Shown here one piece after another: positions 57,123-64,000 of a DNA stretch of 64,000 nt. The notes beneath the pieces were generated by a model, which had not been told where the DNA came from, ran no database searches, and was given only the letters and a program-made list of their open reading frames with translations. Position 1 is the stretch's first letter, and each line of letters starts with the position of its first letter. Source of the DNA: Ga0074139 sp964515195 (GTDB taxonomy: Bacteria > Bdellovibrionota > Bdellovibrionia > Bdellovibrionales > Bdellovibrionaceae); NCBI GenBank assembly GCA_964515195.1, contig CAZETK010000001.1, positions 71,627 through 135,626 on the forward strand, written 5' to 3'. The position numbers were made by a program, and so were the translations under genes.

Positions 57123-58319
57123 ATGAAAATTCTATTGGTTGAAAATATTCATGCTGTTGCAAAGGAAAGACTCGAAAGTGAAGGTTTTAAAGTTGATCTT
57201 ATCAAAGAGTCTCCTTCTGAAGAAAATCTTATTAAGATGTTAGTGAATTATGATGCTCTGGGGATTCGGTCAAAGACCGAGATCACAGATAATGTTTTGA
57301 AAAGCTGTCCACATCTTTTTGCTATCGGGGCCTTTTGCATTGGTACGAACCAAATTCAATTGAAGACGGCGAAAAGGTTTGGAATACCCGTATTTAATGC
57401 GCCTCATGCGAACACTCGGTCTGTGGCAGAGCTTGTGGTCGCTGAAATGATCTCCCTTTCTAGACGGTTAGGAGATAGCAATACTAAGGCTCATCAAGGG
57501 CAATGGTTTAAGACTGCAACTGGATCGCGAGAAGTTCGTGGCAAGACGTTGGGGATTGTGGGTTATGGTCATATCGGCAGTCAGCTTTCTGTATTAGCTG
57601 AAAGCATGGGGCTTAATGTCGTTTTCTACGATATTATTAAAAAGCTTCCGCTGGGAAATGCCCGCGCTTTCCATAACCTTGAGGACGTCCTTCGAGTTTC
57701 CGATTTTGTCAGTCTTCATGTGCCGGAAACGCCTTTAACACGCGATATGATAACAATGTCAAAAATCCGTATGATGAAAGACGGAGCCTTTTTAATAAAT
57801 GCCTCCCGGGGGACTGTTGTGGTCATAGAAGATCTGGCGCAAGCGTTGAGAGAAGGAAAATTGGGTGGTGCTGCCATTGATGTTTTTCCTCATGAGCCAG
57901 CCAGCAACTCCGAGAAATTTAAATCTCCACTTCAAGGTTTGGCAAACGTGATTCTGACTCCCCACATTGGCGGCAGCACGGAAGAAGCCCAATACTCAAT
58001 CGGACTTGAAGTTTCCGAAAGTTTTCGTCGGTTTTTGCGATACGGTTCGACGATGGGGAGCGTGAATTTCCCACAGATCGAATTGCACAAAGGCCAGGGT
58101 GTTAAAAGACTCTTAAATGTTCACCGCAATGAGCCCGGTGTCCTAGGGCAGATAAATGGAATCGTGTCAGAGGCCAAGGTTAATATTCAAGCCCAAAGCT
58201 TGTCGACCGACGAAAGCGTGGGTTATTTGGTGATGGATATTGAAGCTGATGATATAAGTGATCTTACAAATCAAATTCAAAGCATCAGTCCCAGCATTCG
58301 TACAAGGGTAGTATCATGA
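57123..58319 (+). CDS. serA: D-3-phosphoglycerate dehydrogenase (SerA) with ACT domain
   Basis: First step of serine synthesis from 3-phosphoglycerate. 398 residues: substrate domain (GIRSKTEITDNVL, FCIGTNQIQL), NAD-binding GYGHIGSQL, catalytic Arg in LINASRGTVV, Glu/His pair region HEPASNSE and TPHIGGSTEEAQ, and a C-terminal ACT domain (NEPGVLGQINGIVSEAKVNI) for serine feedback. Length matches E. coli-type SerA. Its stop overlaps the next start (ATGATG). Confidence 0.94.
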   Translation: MKILLVENIHAVAKERLESEGFKVDLIKESPSEENLIKMLVNYDALGIRSKTEITDNVLKSCPHLFAIGAFCIGTNQIQLKTAKRFGIPVFNAPHANTRSVAELVVAEMISLSRRLGDSNTKAHQGQWFKTATGSREVRGKTLGIVGYGHIGSQLSVLAESMGLNVVFYDIIKKLPLGNARAFHNLEDVLRVSDFVSLHVPETPLTRDMITMSKIRMMKDGAFLINASRGTVVVIEDLAQALREGKLGGAAIDVFPHEPASNSEKFKSPLQGLANVILTPHIGGSTEEAQYSIGLEVSESFRRFLRYGSTMGSVNFPQIELHKGQGVKRLLNVHRNEPGVLGQINGIVSEAKVNIQAQSLSTDESVGYLVMDIEADDISDLTNQIQSISPSIRTRVVS

Positions 58320-59083
58320 TGAAAAAGTATGTTCTGTTATTGTTATTAGCTGTTACAGGCGTTGCATGGGGTATCCCTGCCTCCCGTGTTCAAGGTGAAG
58401 ATTGGACAATAGTTCGCGACCGCTATCTTCCCCAAGGTTTATTTGACACTCAAAATACAGAGGCTTGGGAGGAGTATTCACGTTCCGCATCTTCAGTGGC
58501 AAAGCCTCTTGAGGGGATTGATTTCTCCAGTGTCCCCGATGTGGGGAATAGGGAAAATGTAAATGCTATTTTCCGCTATTTTCGGGATACCCGTTTTATC
58601 AATAATGCTAATTCACCCAAGCGACAACGCCGGTTATCCTGGTATTATCCTGATGACGGTTGTTACGTGCGGGCTCAGTTGATGGTGAACTTCGGAGAAA
58701 TGCGAAATTGGCCGGCACCAAAAAAAGTTTTTGCTTTCGGAAATCTTGCCACACGCACTCAAAATCACCCCCGTGGAATGGTTTTTTGGTGGTATCATGT
58801 AGCTCCTGTTTATCGAACAGGGGAGGTGGTTTGGGTTATAGATCCGGCTGTAGACTTTCAAAAACCTTTGACCATCAAGCAGTGGCGAAACGCGATTTCA
58901 GCTCAGGGAAGCGGGGCTAAAAAGTTTGCCCTTTGTTCGGGTCAAACCTACGGCCCCAGTCAGAACTGCTCAAGGCCTGGCCGTGTTAATCATAATAGTG
59001 TCATCAATAGCCAGAAAAGCTTTCATGCCTACGAGTGGAATCGAGTTCAAGATCTAGGATGGGATCCTTTTAAGGTTCTTTGA
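58316..59083 (+). CDS. secreted protein-glutaminase-like protein
   Basis: 255 residues. Signal peptide (KKYVLLLLLAVTGVAWG). The mature domain has a Cys-His-Asp order typical of protein glutamine deamidases: DGCYVRAQLM (Cys about 121), WWYHVAPVY (His about 162) and WVIDPAVDFQKPLTIKQW (Asp about 179). Chryseobacterium protein-glutaminase has the same Cys/His/Asp arrangement. It may deamidate side-chain glutamines in target proteins; assignment is by motif. A second ATG at 58319 is possible. Overlaps serA by ATGA, an odd partner for a secreted enzyme. Confidence 0.75.
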   Translation: MMKKYVLLLLLAVTGVAWGIPASRVQGEDWTIVRDRYLPQGLFDTQNTEAWEEYSRSASSVAKPLEGIDFSSVPDVGNRENVNAIFRYFRDTRFINNANSPKRQRRLSWYYPDDGCYVRAQLMVNFGEMRNWPAPKKVFAFGNLATRTQNHPRGMVFWWYHVAPVYRTGEVVWVIDPAVDFQKPLTIKQWRNAISAQGSGAKKFALCSGQTYGPSQNCSRPGRVNHNSVINSQKSFHAYEWNRVQDLGWDPFKVL

Positions 59084-59093
59084 TATCGTATCG

Positions 59094-60488
59094 TTAAAAA
59101 ACTTTGCCTGGATTTAAAATTTGATCCGGGTCAAAGACTTTTTTGATTCCTTTCATGATTTCAACTTCTGCGGTTGAGCGGGTGTAGTGGAGGAAAGGTT
59201 TTTTCGTCAGACCTACGCCGTGTTCAGCCGAGATGCTTCCCCTATGTTGCGACACCACTTGAAAAACATATTGATCCACTTTTTGGCATTCTCGGACAAA
59301 GTCTTCTTTGTTGATATCGGGGGGACGTAAAATATTGATATGCAAGTTGCCGTCGCCAATATGGCCGAACCAGACCACTTCCCAGTGGGGATAATTTTTT
59401 TCGAAGATCGATTGCACATCCTGTATAAAGGCCGGGACTTCCGAAATTTTCACAGAGACATCATTCTTGTAAGGGGAAAAGGGGCTTATTGATTCGCTGA
59501 TGTCTTCACGATATTTCCAAAAATCCTGGGCTTGCTTTCCACTTTGAGCCATGGCGCCATCCGTAATCCAACCTTCTTCAAGACAGCTTTCAAACACGGA
59601 AAGAATTTTTTCCTCTTCACTTTCATGGGCACATTCGACCTCCATCACGATGTAAAAGGAGGAAGAGCTTGGAAGTGGGTCCGGAAGTTGCGTGGATTTT
59701 TGGACATAATGGAGAGCCTTCTGAGAGAAAAACTCAAAAGCTACAAGAGTTGTCTTCTGTTTGAATGCCTGGAAGACGTTCATGATTTTTTGAAGTTCGT
59801 CACAGGCCAATAGCAGGACGCGGCTTGAAACTGGCGTCGGCGCCAGCTGAATTGTCGCCTCGGTAATAAATCCTAGTGTTCCCTCTGAACCGATAAACAG
59901 CTGTCGCAAATCATAACCGGTGGCGTTTTTGATGAGTCCATTATTAAGATCTAAAACATCTCCAGCACCCGTTACCACTTTTAGACCCCCCACCCATTGG
60001 CGAGTCATTCCGTATCGAACCACTTTAATGCCACCGGCATTAGTGGCGATATTCCCACCCATTTGGGAAGAGCCTCGGGCCGCGAAATCCACGGGATAAA
60101 AAAGGCCTTTGCTTTCGGCAAATTTCTGAAGAGACTCGGTGATGACTCCAGCCTCAACAACGACGGTGTGATCGATAGGACTAAAATCTCGGATTTGGTT
60201 CATCTTTTCGAAGCTCACGATGACCTCACCCTTTAGGGCACAAGCGGCTCCGCTTAAACCTGTTCGCCCACCGGAAGGAATCAAGGCGATCTTGTGTTGG
60301 CGGGCCCATTTGACAATTTGAACCACGTCATCTGTATTGCGTGGAAAAAGAACGGCCGAAGCGTTGATATCAAAGTATGTCGTCCAATCTTTTCCATAAT
60401 GCTGGCGTGACGAGGAATCCGTTAAAATGTGAGTAGACGGTAAAAATGTGAGAGATTGCAGGGCTTGCAAGGGATCCTCCTTGTTCAC
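59094..60488 (-). CDS. FAD-linked D-2-hydroxy-acid dehydrogenase, D-2-hydroxyglutarate-type
   Basis: 464 residues. FAD PCMH domain: PRNTDDVVQIVKWARQHKI, PSGGRTGLSGAA, GGNIATNAGGIKVVRYGM, GSEGTLGFITEATI. C-terminal FAD-oxidase domain: YKNDVSVKISEVPAFI, FGHIGDGNLHINI, ISAEHGVGLTKKPFL. The family includes GlcD, D-lactate and D-2-hydroxyglutarate dehydrogenases; the DVSVKISEV region resembles D2HGDH. Proximity to serA fits the known use of D2HGDH to clear D-2-hydroxyglutarate made by SerA. GTG start. It is convergent with the secreted protein gene. Confidence 0.88.
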   Translation of the reverse strand: MNKEDPLQALQSLTFLPSTHILTDSSSRQHYGKDWTTYFDINASAVLFPRNTDDVVQIVKWARQHKIALIPSGGRTGLSGAACALKGEVIVSFEKMNQIRDFSPIDHTVVVEAGVITESLQKFAESKGLFYPVDFAARGSSQMGGNIATNAGGIKVVRYGMTRQWVGGLKVVTGAGDVLDLNNGLIKNATGYDLRQLFIGSEGTLGFITEATIQLAPTPVSSRVLLLACDELQKIMNVFQAFKQKTTLVAFEFFSQKALHYVQKSTQLPDPLPSSSSFYIVMEVECAHESEEEKILSVFESCLEEGWITDGAMAQSGKQAQDFWKYREDISESISPFSPYKNDVSVKISEVPAFIQDVQSIFEKNYPHWEVVWFGHIGDGNLHINILRPPDINKEDFVRECQKVDQYVFQVVSQHRGSISAEHGVGLTKKPFLHYTRSTAEVEIMKGIKKVFDPDQILNPGKVF

Positions 60489-60520
60489 CCCACATTGCGA
60501 GCAAAGCCACTAGAAAAAAA

Positions 60521-60739
60521 TCATGATTTCACGATGGGCTTAATTTTCGTCGTTCTGGGGGAACGAATGGTCTTTATCTTAAAAAAAGAATACAGAGGGC
60601 ACAAGCCCCAGGCCGCGGTTAGTAATAAATAAGCGCCGCCCCAGGCCCATAAGGGTCCTCCAGCAATGGCATAGGCCATTAAGATGACTGAGAATAGAAA
60701 CCGCAGCGTTCGGTCCCAAACCGCCAGATTACATTTCAT
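60521..60739 (-). CDS. DUF2892-type small membrane protein
   Basis: 72 residues. NLAVWDRTLRFLFSVILMAYAIA and WAWGGAYLLLTAAWGLCPLYSFF are the two helices of DUF2892 (YgaP-like inner-membrane domain), with the conserved GLCPLY Cys. The basic tail is longer than usual. ATG starts two bases after the grxD stop, so same operon. Confidence 0.88.
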   Translation of the reverse strand: MKCNLAVWDRTLRFLFSVILMAYAIAGGPLWAWGGAYLLLTAAWGLCPLYSFFKIKTIRSPRTTKIKPIVKS

Positions 60740-60741
60740 AA

Positions 60742-61047
60742 CTATTTAATGAGTTCTTGCAATTCGCCGGATTGATACATTTCCATCATAATATCAGATC
60801 CGCCCACCAACTTTTTATTGATGTAAAGCTGGGGAATAGTGGGCCAGTTGCCGTACTCTTTAATAGCTTGGCGAATGGCTTCATCCTCTAAAACATTCAC
60901 GTCTTGAAATTGAACTCCCAAGTCTTGAAGGATAGCGCAAGCACGGGCGGAAAATCCGCACATAGGGGCATTTTGTGTTCCCTTCATGAAAAGCACCACT
61001 TTGCTGGAATTTAAAATGTTTTCGATCTGTTCTTTTGTTTGGCTCAT
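60742..61047 (-). CDS. grxD: monothiol glutaredoxin (CGFS type)
   Basis: 101 residues. Active site CGFS (in MCGFSARA), GSH-binding residues KGT, WPTIPQLYINKKLVGGSDIMMEM. Grx4-type proteins ligate a [2Fe-2S] cluster with BolA, encoded 12 bases upstream. RBS AAAGGAG is present. Confidence 0.95.
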   Translation of the reverse strand: MSQTKEQIENILNSSKVVLFMKGTQNAPMCGFSARACAILQDLGVQFQDVNVLEDEAIRQAIKEYGNWPTIPQLYINKKLVGGSDIMMEMYQSGELQELIK

Positions 61048-61059
61048 TCGTGGCTCCTT

Positions 61060-61290
61060 TTAATTTTTGACTTTTGTTCGGACCGATAGGGCATGAACTT
61101 CGCCGGTTTTGAGTTCAGCATCAAAACACTTCATCACGTGTTGGTGCTGTTCGATTCGGCTTAGGCCTGCAAAGACCTGGCTTTCAATATAAACTTCCCA
61201 ATGGTCTGCAGTTCCGGTCATGTCAAAGACTTCCACATGGGAATCAGGATAAAACTCAATTAGTCGATTCTTGATTTGATCTAGTGTCAT
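61060..61290 (-). CDS. bolA: BolA-family protein
   Basis: 76 residues. Class II KH-like fold with SHVEVFDMTGTADHWEVYIES, FAGLSRIEQHQHV and ELKTGEVHALSVRT, the BolA/YrbA pattern. Expected partner of the CGFS glutaredoxin next to it in Fe-S cluster handling. RBS AGGATGGGG precedes the ATG. Confidence 0.95.
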   Translation of the reverse strand: MTLDQIKNRLIEFYPDSHVEVFDMTGTADHWEVYIESQVFAGLSRIEQHQHVMKCFDAELKTGEVHALSVRTKVKN

Positions 61291-61461
61291 AGCCCCATCC
61301 TTGTAGCAGAGGTCCTGCTCGACTTCAACTAATGGCGAGGATCATTTTTCAAATAGGGCCTTACCGATTTGAAAGAGGCCTATAAAAGAGGGGGGAGAGC
61401 TTGAAGGACTTTCACAAAAATCAATTATTGAGTCTTAGGGGCAGGAGTTTTACTGTAGGCT

Positions 61462-63345
61462 ATGCATTTTCGACTGTTTTGGCGACTCACAGGGCTTTTA
61501 TTCCTATTTTATACGGTTATGCGTCTCCAATTCTTATTTTGGAATCGTGAACTTTATTCTGAGGACTCTTTTTTTACCCTCCTAGAGGCATTCGCTCATG
61601 GCTTGAGATTTGATGCTGTTTCTATTGGGTGGACATTGTTGTTGATGATGATCTGGGGATGGGTGGTAAGACGAGCTTATTGGATACCCTTGTTTTTTGT
61701 GATGCTGCCTTTTTGGGTTCTAACTGTTATTGACACTGAACTTTGGAGCTTTTTTGGGCGACGGATGAGCCTTTCCGTTTTGAAATTGTTTCGAGAGGCT
61801 GAAGGAAAAGTGGGAGCTATGGCTGGTGAGTACGCTCCTTGGATTGTATTGGCCTGCCTTATTGGTGCGGCTCTTTTCTTTTTAATGGCCCGGGTTACTT
61901 GGAAGACAGCGACGTTCCGGGCATCTAAGAGTCTTTGGAAAACCGGACTGGGCCAGTTGGCTCTTTTGGCTCTGGTAATTTTGGCATCGCGAGGTGGATG
62001 GCAAAAGAAGCCCCTAACCCCAGTCAATGCTCATCTGTTTGAAAAGTCGCATCTTAATCAATTGGTTCTGAATACGCCCTTTACTCTTCTTAAATCCTTA
62101 AAGGGTTCTGGGCTTGTAAAAGAAAAATACTTTGAATCCCATCAACAGGCTTTGAGTTTTTTAAATTTTTCATTGGAAGAAGAAAGAGTGCTGCCTTCAG
62201 TTTCTTGGACCCAAAAGCAGAATGTAGTTGTCATCATTCTTGAAAGTTTTTCCTGGGAATACTCAGCGCTTAATCCCGCAGTCAACCATGATTATATGCC
62301 ATTTTTAAACGCTTTGATGAAGGAAAGCCTAACCTTTCGAAATGGAATGGCCAATGGTAGGCGCTCCATAGAGGGCGTGGGGGCACTATTATCCGGAATA
62401 CCCGCTCTGATGGAAGAGCCGTTTATCTCGTCTGAATTTTCGACGAATAAGATTGAGGGTCTGGGTGCCGTGTTTTCCCGCCATGGGTATTCGACCTCTT
62501 TTTTTCATGGTGGAGACAACGGCACCATGCACTTTGACGCATTCGCAACGAAAGTGGGATTCAGCCAATATTTTGGAAGCCGCGAATATCCGAACCCCCA
62601 AGATCATGATGGAATTTGGGGGATTTGGGATCGGCCGTATTTAAGATATTTCGCGCACAGTTTGAATGATCAGCGCGAGCCCTTTCTTTCGGTGGTCTTT
62701 ACGCTGAGCTCTCATCAGCCCTACTTGGTTCCTGAGGACGAGAAAAGTCTGTTCCCAGAACGTGAGCACCCAATATTGAAATCCGTCGCCTACGCGGATT
62801 CGAGCTTAAAGGAATTTTTTGAAATTGCACGGACGCAATCTTGGTACGAAAATACTTTGTTTGTGATTCTGGCTGATCATACAGGCCCCATGGTTTTCCA
62901 TCGTCAAGATACACCGCTAATGGCTTATCGAATCCCGATCTTGTTTTATCATCCCAAAATTTCCCAGTGGCCAGAAAAGATTGATCGGCTTCAATTGGCG
63001 CAGCAGATTGATATTCCGGGAAGCCTTTACGATTTTCTGGGATTTGATGAGGCGTTAACAACACCCTTTTCACGTTCACTCTTTCGGACTGGGCCTAAGC
63101 ACTACACAGCTTTTGCCGCTGGTATCTATTGGCAAACAGATGGAAAGACGATTTTAGTCGAGCAAGGTAAACAACGGGGTTATGTGGAGTTCGATGCCCC
63201 CTTCGTTAAAACAAACCCTTCTGCCGAGATCAAATCTCGTCTTCAAAGCCAACTGCAAGCCACTCGGCAGATTTACTCTTTCAGTCTTTGGGAAAATGCG
63301 ATCTATGAGTATCAATCAAGCGGTGAGAAAGCTGAAGTCCATTGA
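61462..63345 (+). CDS. LTA-synthase-like sulfatase-fold membrane phosphotransferase
   Basis: 627 residues. About five N-terminal transmembrane helices (residues 8-180), then an extracytoplasmic alkaline-phosphatase/sulfatase domain. Metal and nucleophile region: VVVIILESFSWEYSA and NGRRSIEGVGALLSGIP (Ser nucleophile in the position of Thr in LtaS). Later motifs FFHGGDNGTMHFD, FTLSSHQPY and ADHTGP complete it. In Gram-negatives such proteins transfer phosphoglycerol or phosphoethanolamine to envelope glycans; the acceptor here is unknown. AGGAG lies 13 bases before ATG. Confidence 0.9.
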   Translation: MHFRLFWRLTGLLFLFYTVMRLQFLFWNRELYSEDSFFTLLEAFAHGLRFDAVSIGWTLLLMMIWGWVVRRAYWIPLFFVMLPFWVLTVIDTELWSFFGRRMSLSVLKLFREAEGKVGAMAGEYAPWIVLACLIGAALFFLMARVTWKTATFRASKSLWKTGLGQLALLALVILASRGGWQKKPLTPVNAHLFEKSHLNQLVLNTPFTLLKSLKGSGLVKEKYFESHQQALSFLNFSLEEERVLPSVSWTQKQNVVVIILESFSWEYSALNPAVNHDYMPFLNALMKESLTFRNGMANGRRSIEGVGALLSGIPALMEEPFISSEFSTNKIEGLGAVFSRHGYSTSFFHGGDNGTMHFDAFATKVGFSQYFGSREYPNPQDHDGIWGIWDRPYLRYFAHSLNDQREPFLSVVFTLSSHQPYLVPEDEKSLFPEREHPILKSVAYADSSLKEFFEIARTQSWYENTLFVILADHTGPMVFHRQDTPLMAYRIPILFYHPKISQWPEKIDRLQLAQQIDIPGSLYDFLGFDEALTTPFSRSLFRTGPKHYTAFAAGIYWQTDGKTILVEQGKQRGYVEFDAPFVKTNPSAEIKSRLQSQLQATRQIYSFSLWENAIYEYQSSGEKAEVH

Positions 63346-63401
63346 GAGTTTTAAGCCGAAAACCTGGTGGCTCCGTTTCAATTTGAGATGACTATTAAAA
63401 A

Positions 63402-63459
63402 GCTAAATTGATTTAGCGCCCATTTCAAAAAGGGTACTCTCCGCAAGAGCTCTCTTTTT
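63402..63459 (+). terminator. tandem stem-loops after the LTA-synthase-like gene
   Basis: First a 7-bp stem GCTAAAT/ATTTAGC (63402-63417). Then 63427-63459, AAAAAGGG...CTCTTTTT with an inner CTCT/AGAG stem and a T5 tail, looks like a Rho-independent terminator. Confidence 0.55.
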
Positions 63460-63497
63460 GTGATGATATTTTAATCATGTCCAAAACTCAATTAACG

Positions 63498-63526
63498 GCT
63501 GTAATATTTATTATCAATAATACAGC
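63498..63526. repeat. A/T-rich inverted repeat
   Basis: GCTGTA (63498-63503) pairs with TACAGC (63521-63526), with an inner ATTAT/ATAAT. It lies upstream of the next gene and might be an operator. Confidence 0.35.
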
Positions 63527-63580
63527 TTAACTTCATTAAGTTTCGTTATATTCGGCCTATTAATTGCTTAAAGAACGGAT

Positions 63581-63916
63581 ATGGGGAGTTCATTTTCAAT
63601 TCGGAAATTTAGAATCCTCCTGTTGGTTGGTATCAGCAGTGTCTCGCTATTGTCCTTTGCAAACAGGTCGGTTTCCGTAGGTGGCCTTCGCTCGTTTGGC
63701 GAGCGATGTGTTGGTTTCTTCACGGCACCCACCCCCAAAAAAACGACAAAGGCGAATGTTTACCAGGGGCGCCTAAAGATCATAGATACGGGCGCACTTT
63801 CCTATCAAATCGAGGATGGGACCACGATGACCGTTATCGACAAAGCATGGGCGGATCGCTATCCCAGCAGCAAGATCGCAAACGCCATTGAGAATTATTA
63901 TTTACAGCAGGGATAA
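63581..63916 (+). CDS. small secreted protein of unknown function
   Basis: 111 residues. Signal-like start (RKFRILLLVGISSVSLLSFA), then a basic Thr/Lys stretch and a compact domain (RLKIIDTGALSYQIEDGTTMTVIDKAWADRYPSSKIANAIENYYL). One Cys in ERCVGFF. Weak RBS (AACGGAT). No family recognised. A new gene starts about 40 bases downstream. Confidence 0.6.
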   Translation: MGSSFSIRKFRILLLVGISSVSLLSFANRSVSVGGLRSFGERCVGFFTAPTPKKTTKANVYQGRLKIIDTGALSYQIEDGTTMTVIDKAWADRYPSSKIANAIENYYLQQG

Positions 63917-63955
63917 ATTTACCAACGCCGATTGGATAAATTTAAGGAACCGAAA

Positions 63956-64000
63956 ATGGATAATGAAGGTGAAACCAATCCTGAAGAAGAGTATCAGGAC
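63956..64000 (+). CDS. start of an acidic protein (cut by window end)
   Basis: AAGGAACCGAAA precedes ATG 63956. Fifteen codons give MDNEGETNPEEEYQD with no stop before the edge. Only the acidic N-terminus is visible. Confidence 0.5.
   Translation, partial: MDNEGETNPEEEYQD

Overview
The window looks like a chromosomal segment of a Gram-negative Bdellovibrio-like bacterium (Bdellovibrionota; inferred from gene content, no search was run). Pointers are an EF-G of the mitochondrial/spd-EFG1 type, a lipoprotein with a QNC lipobox of the kind I associate with Bdellovibrio, many small secreted proteins of unknown function, a Gld-like ABC transporter block, and dense operons joined by 4-nt ATGA/GTGA overlaps. 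Base composition is moderate. Three runs of exactly 10 N (21624-21633, 52306-52315, 55720-55729) sit inside genes, so this is a gapped draft or metagenome assembly.

Layout. 1-13 kb: a cut HAD phosphatase, topA, an HAD-like protein, an S41 protease, CsbD, a small outer-membrane barrel, a 2-oxo-acid dehydrogenase E1 alpha/beta pair translationally joined to a methyltransferase, pyrE, cutA and a CBS-domain membrane protein. 13-20 kb: fusA, recQ, a Kef-type antiporter, aat and a PilZ protein. 20-28 kb: a phosphate/polyphosphate island (ppk1, sixA-like, a small secreted protein, ppx, a porin-like barrel, then phoU-phoB-phoR behind a Pho-box-like repeat). 28-37 kb: an m5C RNA methyltransferase, an NFACT protein, and a GldA/F/G-like ABC transporter coupled to a DUF4340 protein, a GHMP kinase and a DUF429 protein. 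37-42 kb: secreted or surface proteins, including an App1-like phosphatase, an alpha/beta hydrolase and a glycosidase-like lipoprotein, with a degraded gene.

42-49 kb is a heavy-metal (copper/silver-type) RND efflux operon (TolC - short CusB - CusA - cupredoxin), divergent from an ECF sigma factor and a membrane protein that is probably its anti-sigma. Both directions carry the same motif, TTGTCACAA-N15-CGTAWT. I propose that this is the promoter of the ECF factor itself, making the locus a self-contained metal-response unit. 49-52 kb is accessory: a DUF4258/YgiT-type toxin-antitoxin pair with palindromic upstream sites, small membrane proteins (one pair with an ATGA overlap), and tRNA-Arg(TCT).

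52-57 kb is a minus-strand operon: sigma54 response regulator, CdsA-like, PlsC-like, MBL-fold and YihY-family genes. The regulator has an in-frame TAA that removes its Fis-type DNA-binding tail, although the tail is still intact downstream and still overlaps cdsA by ATGA. 57-61 kb: serA coupled to a secreted protein-glutaminase-like protein, a convergent D-2-hydroxyglutarate-dehydrogenase-like flavoprotein, and bolA-grxD-DUF2892. The window ends with an LTA-synthase-like sulfatase, a small secreted protein and the first 15 codons of another gene.
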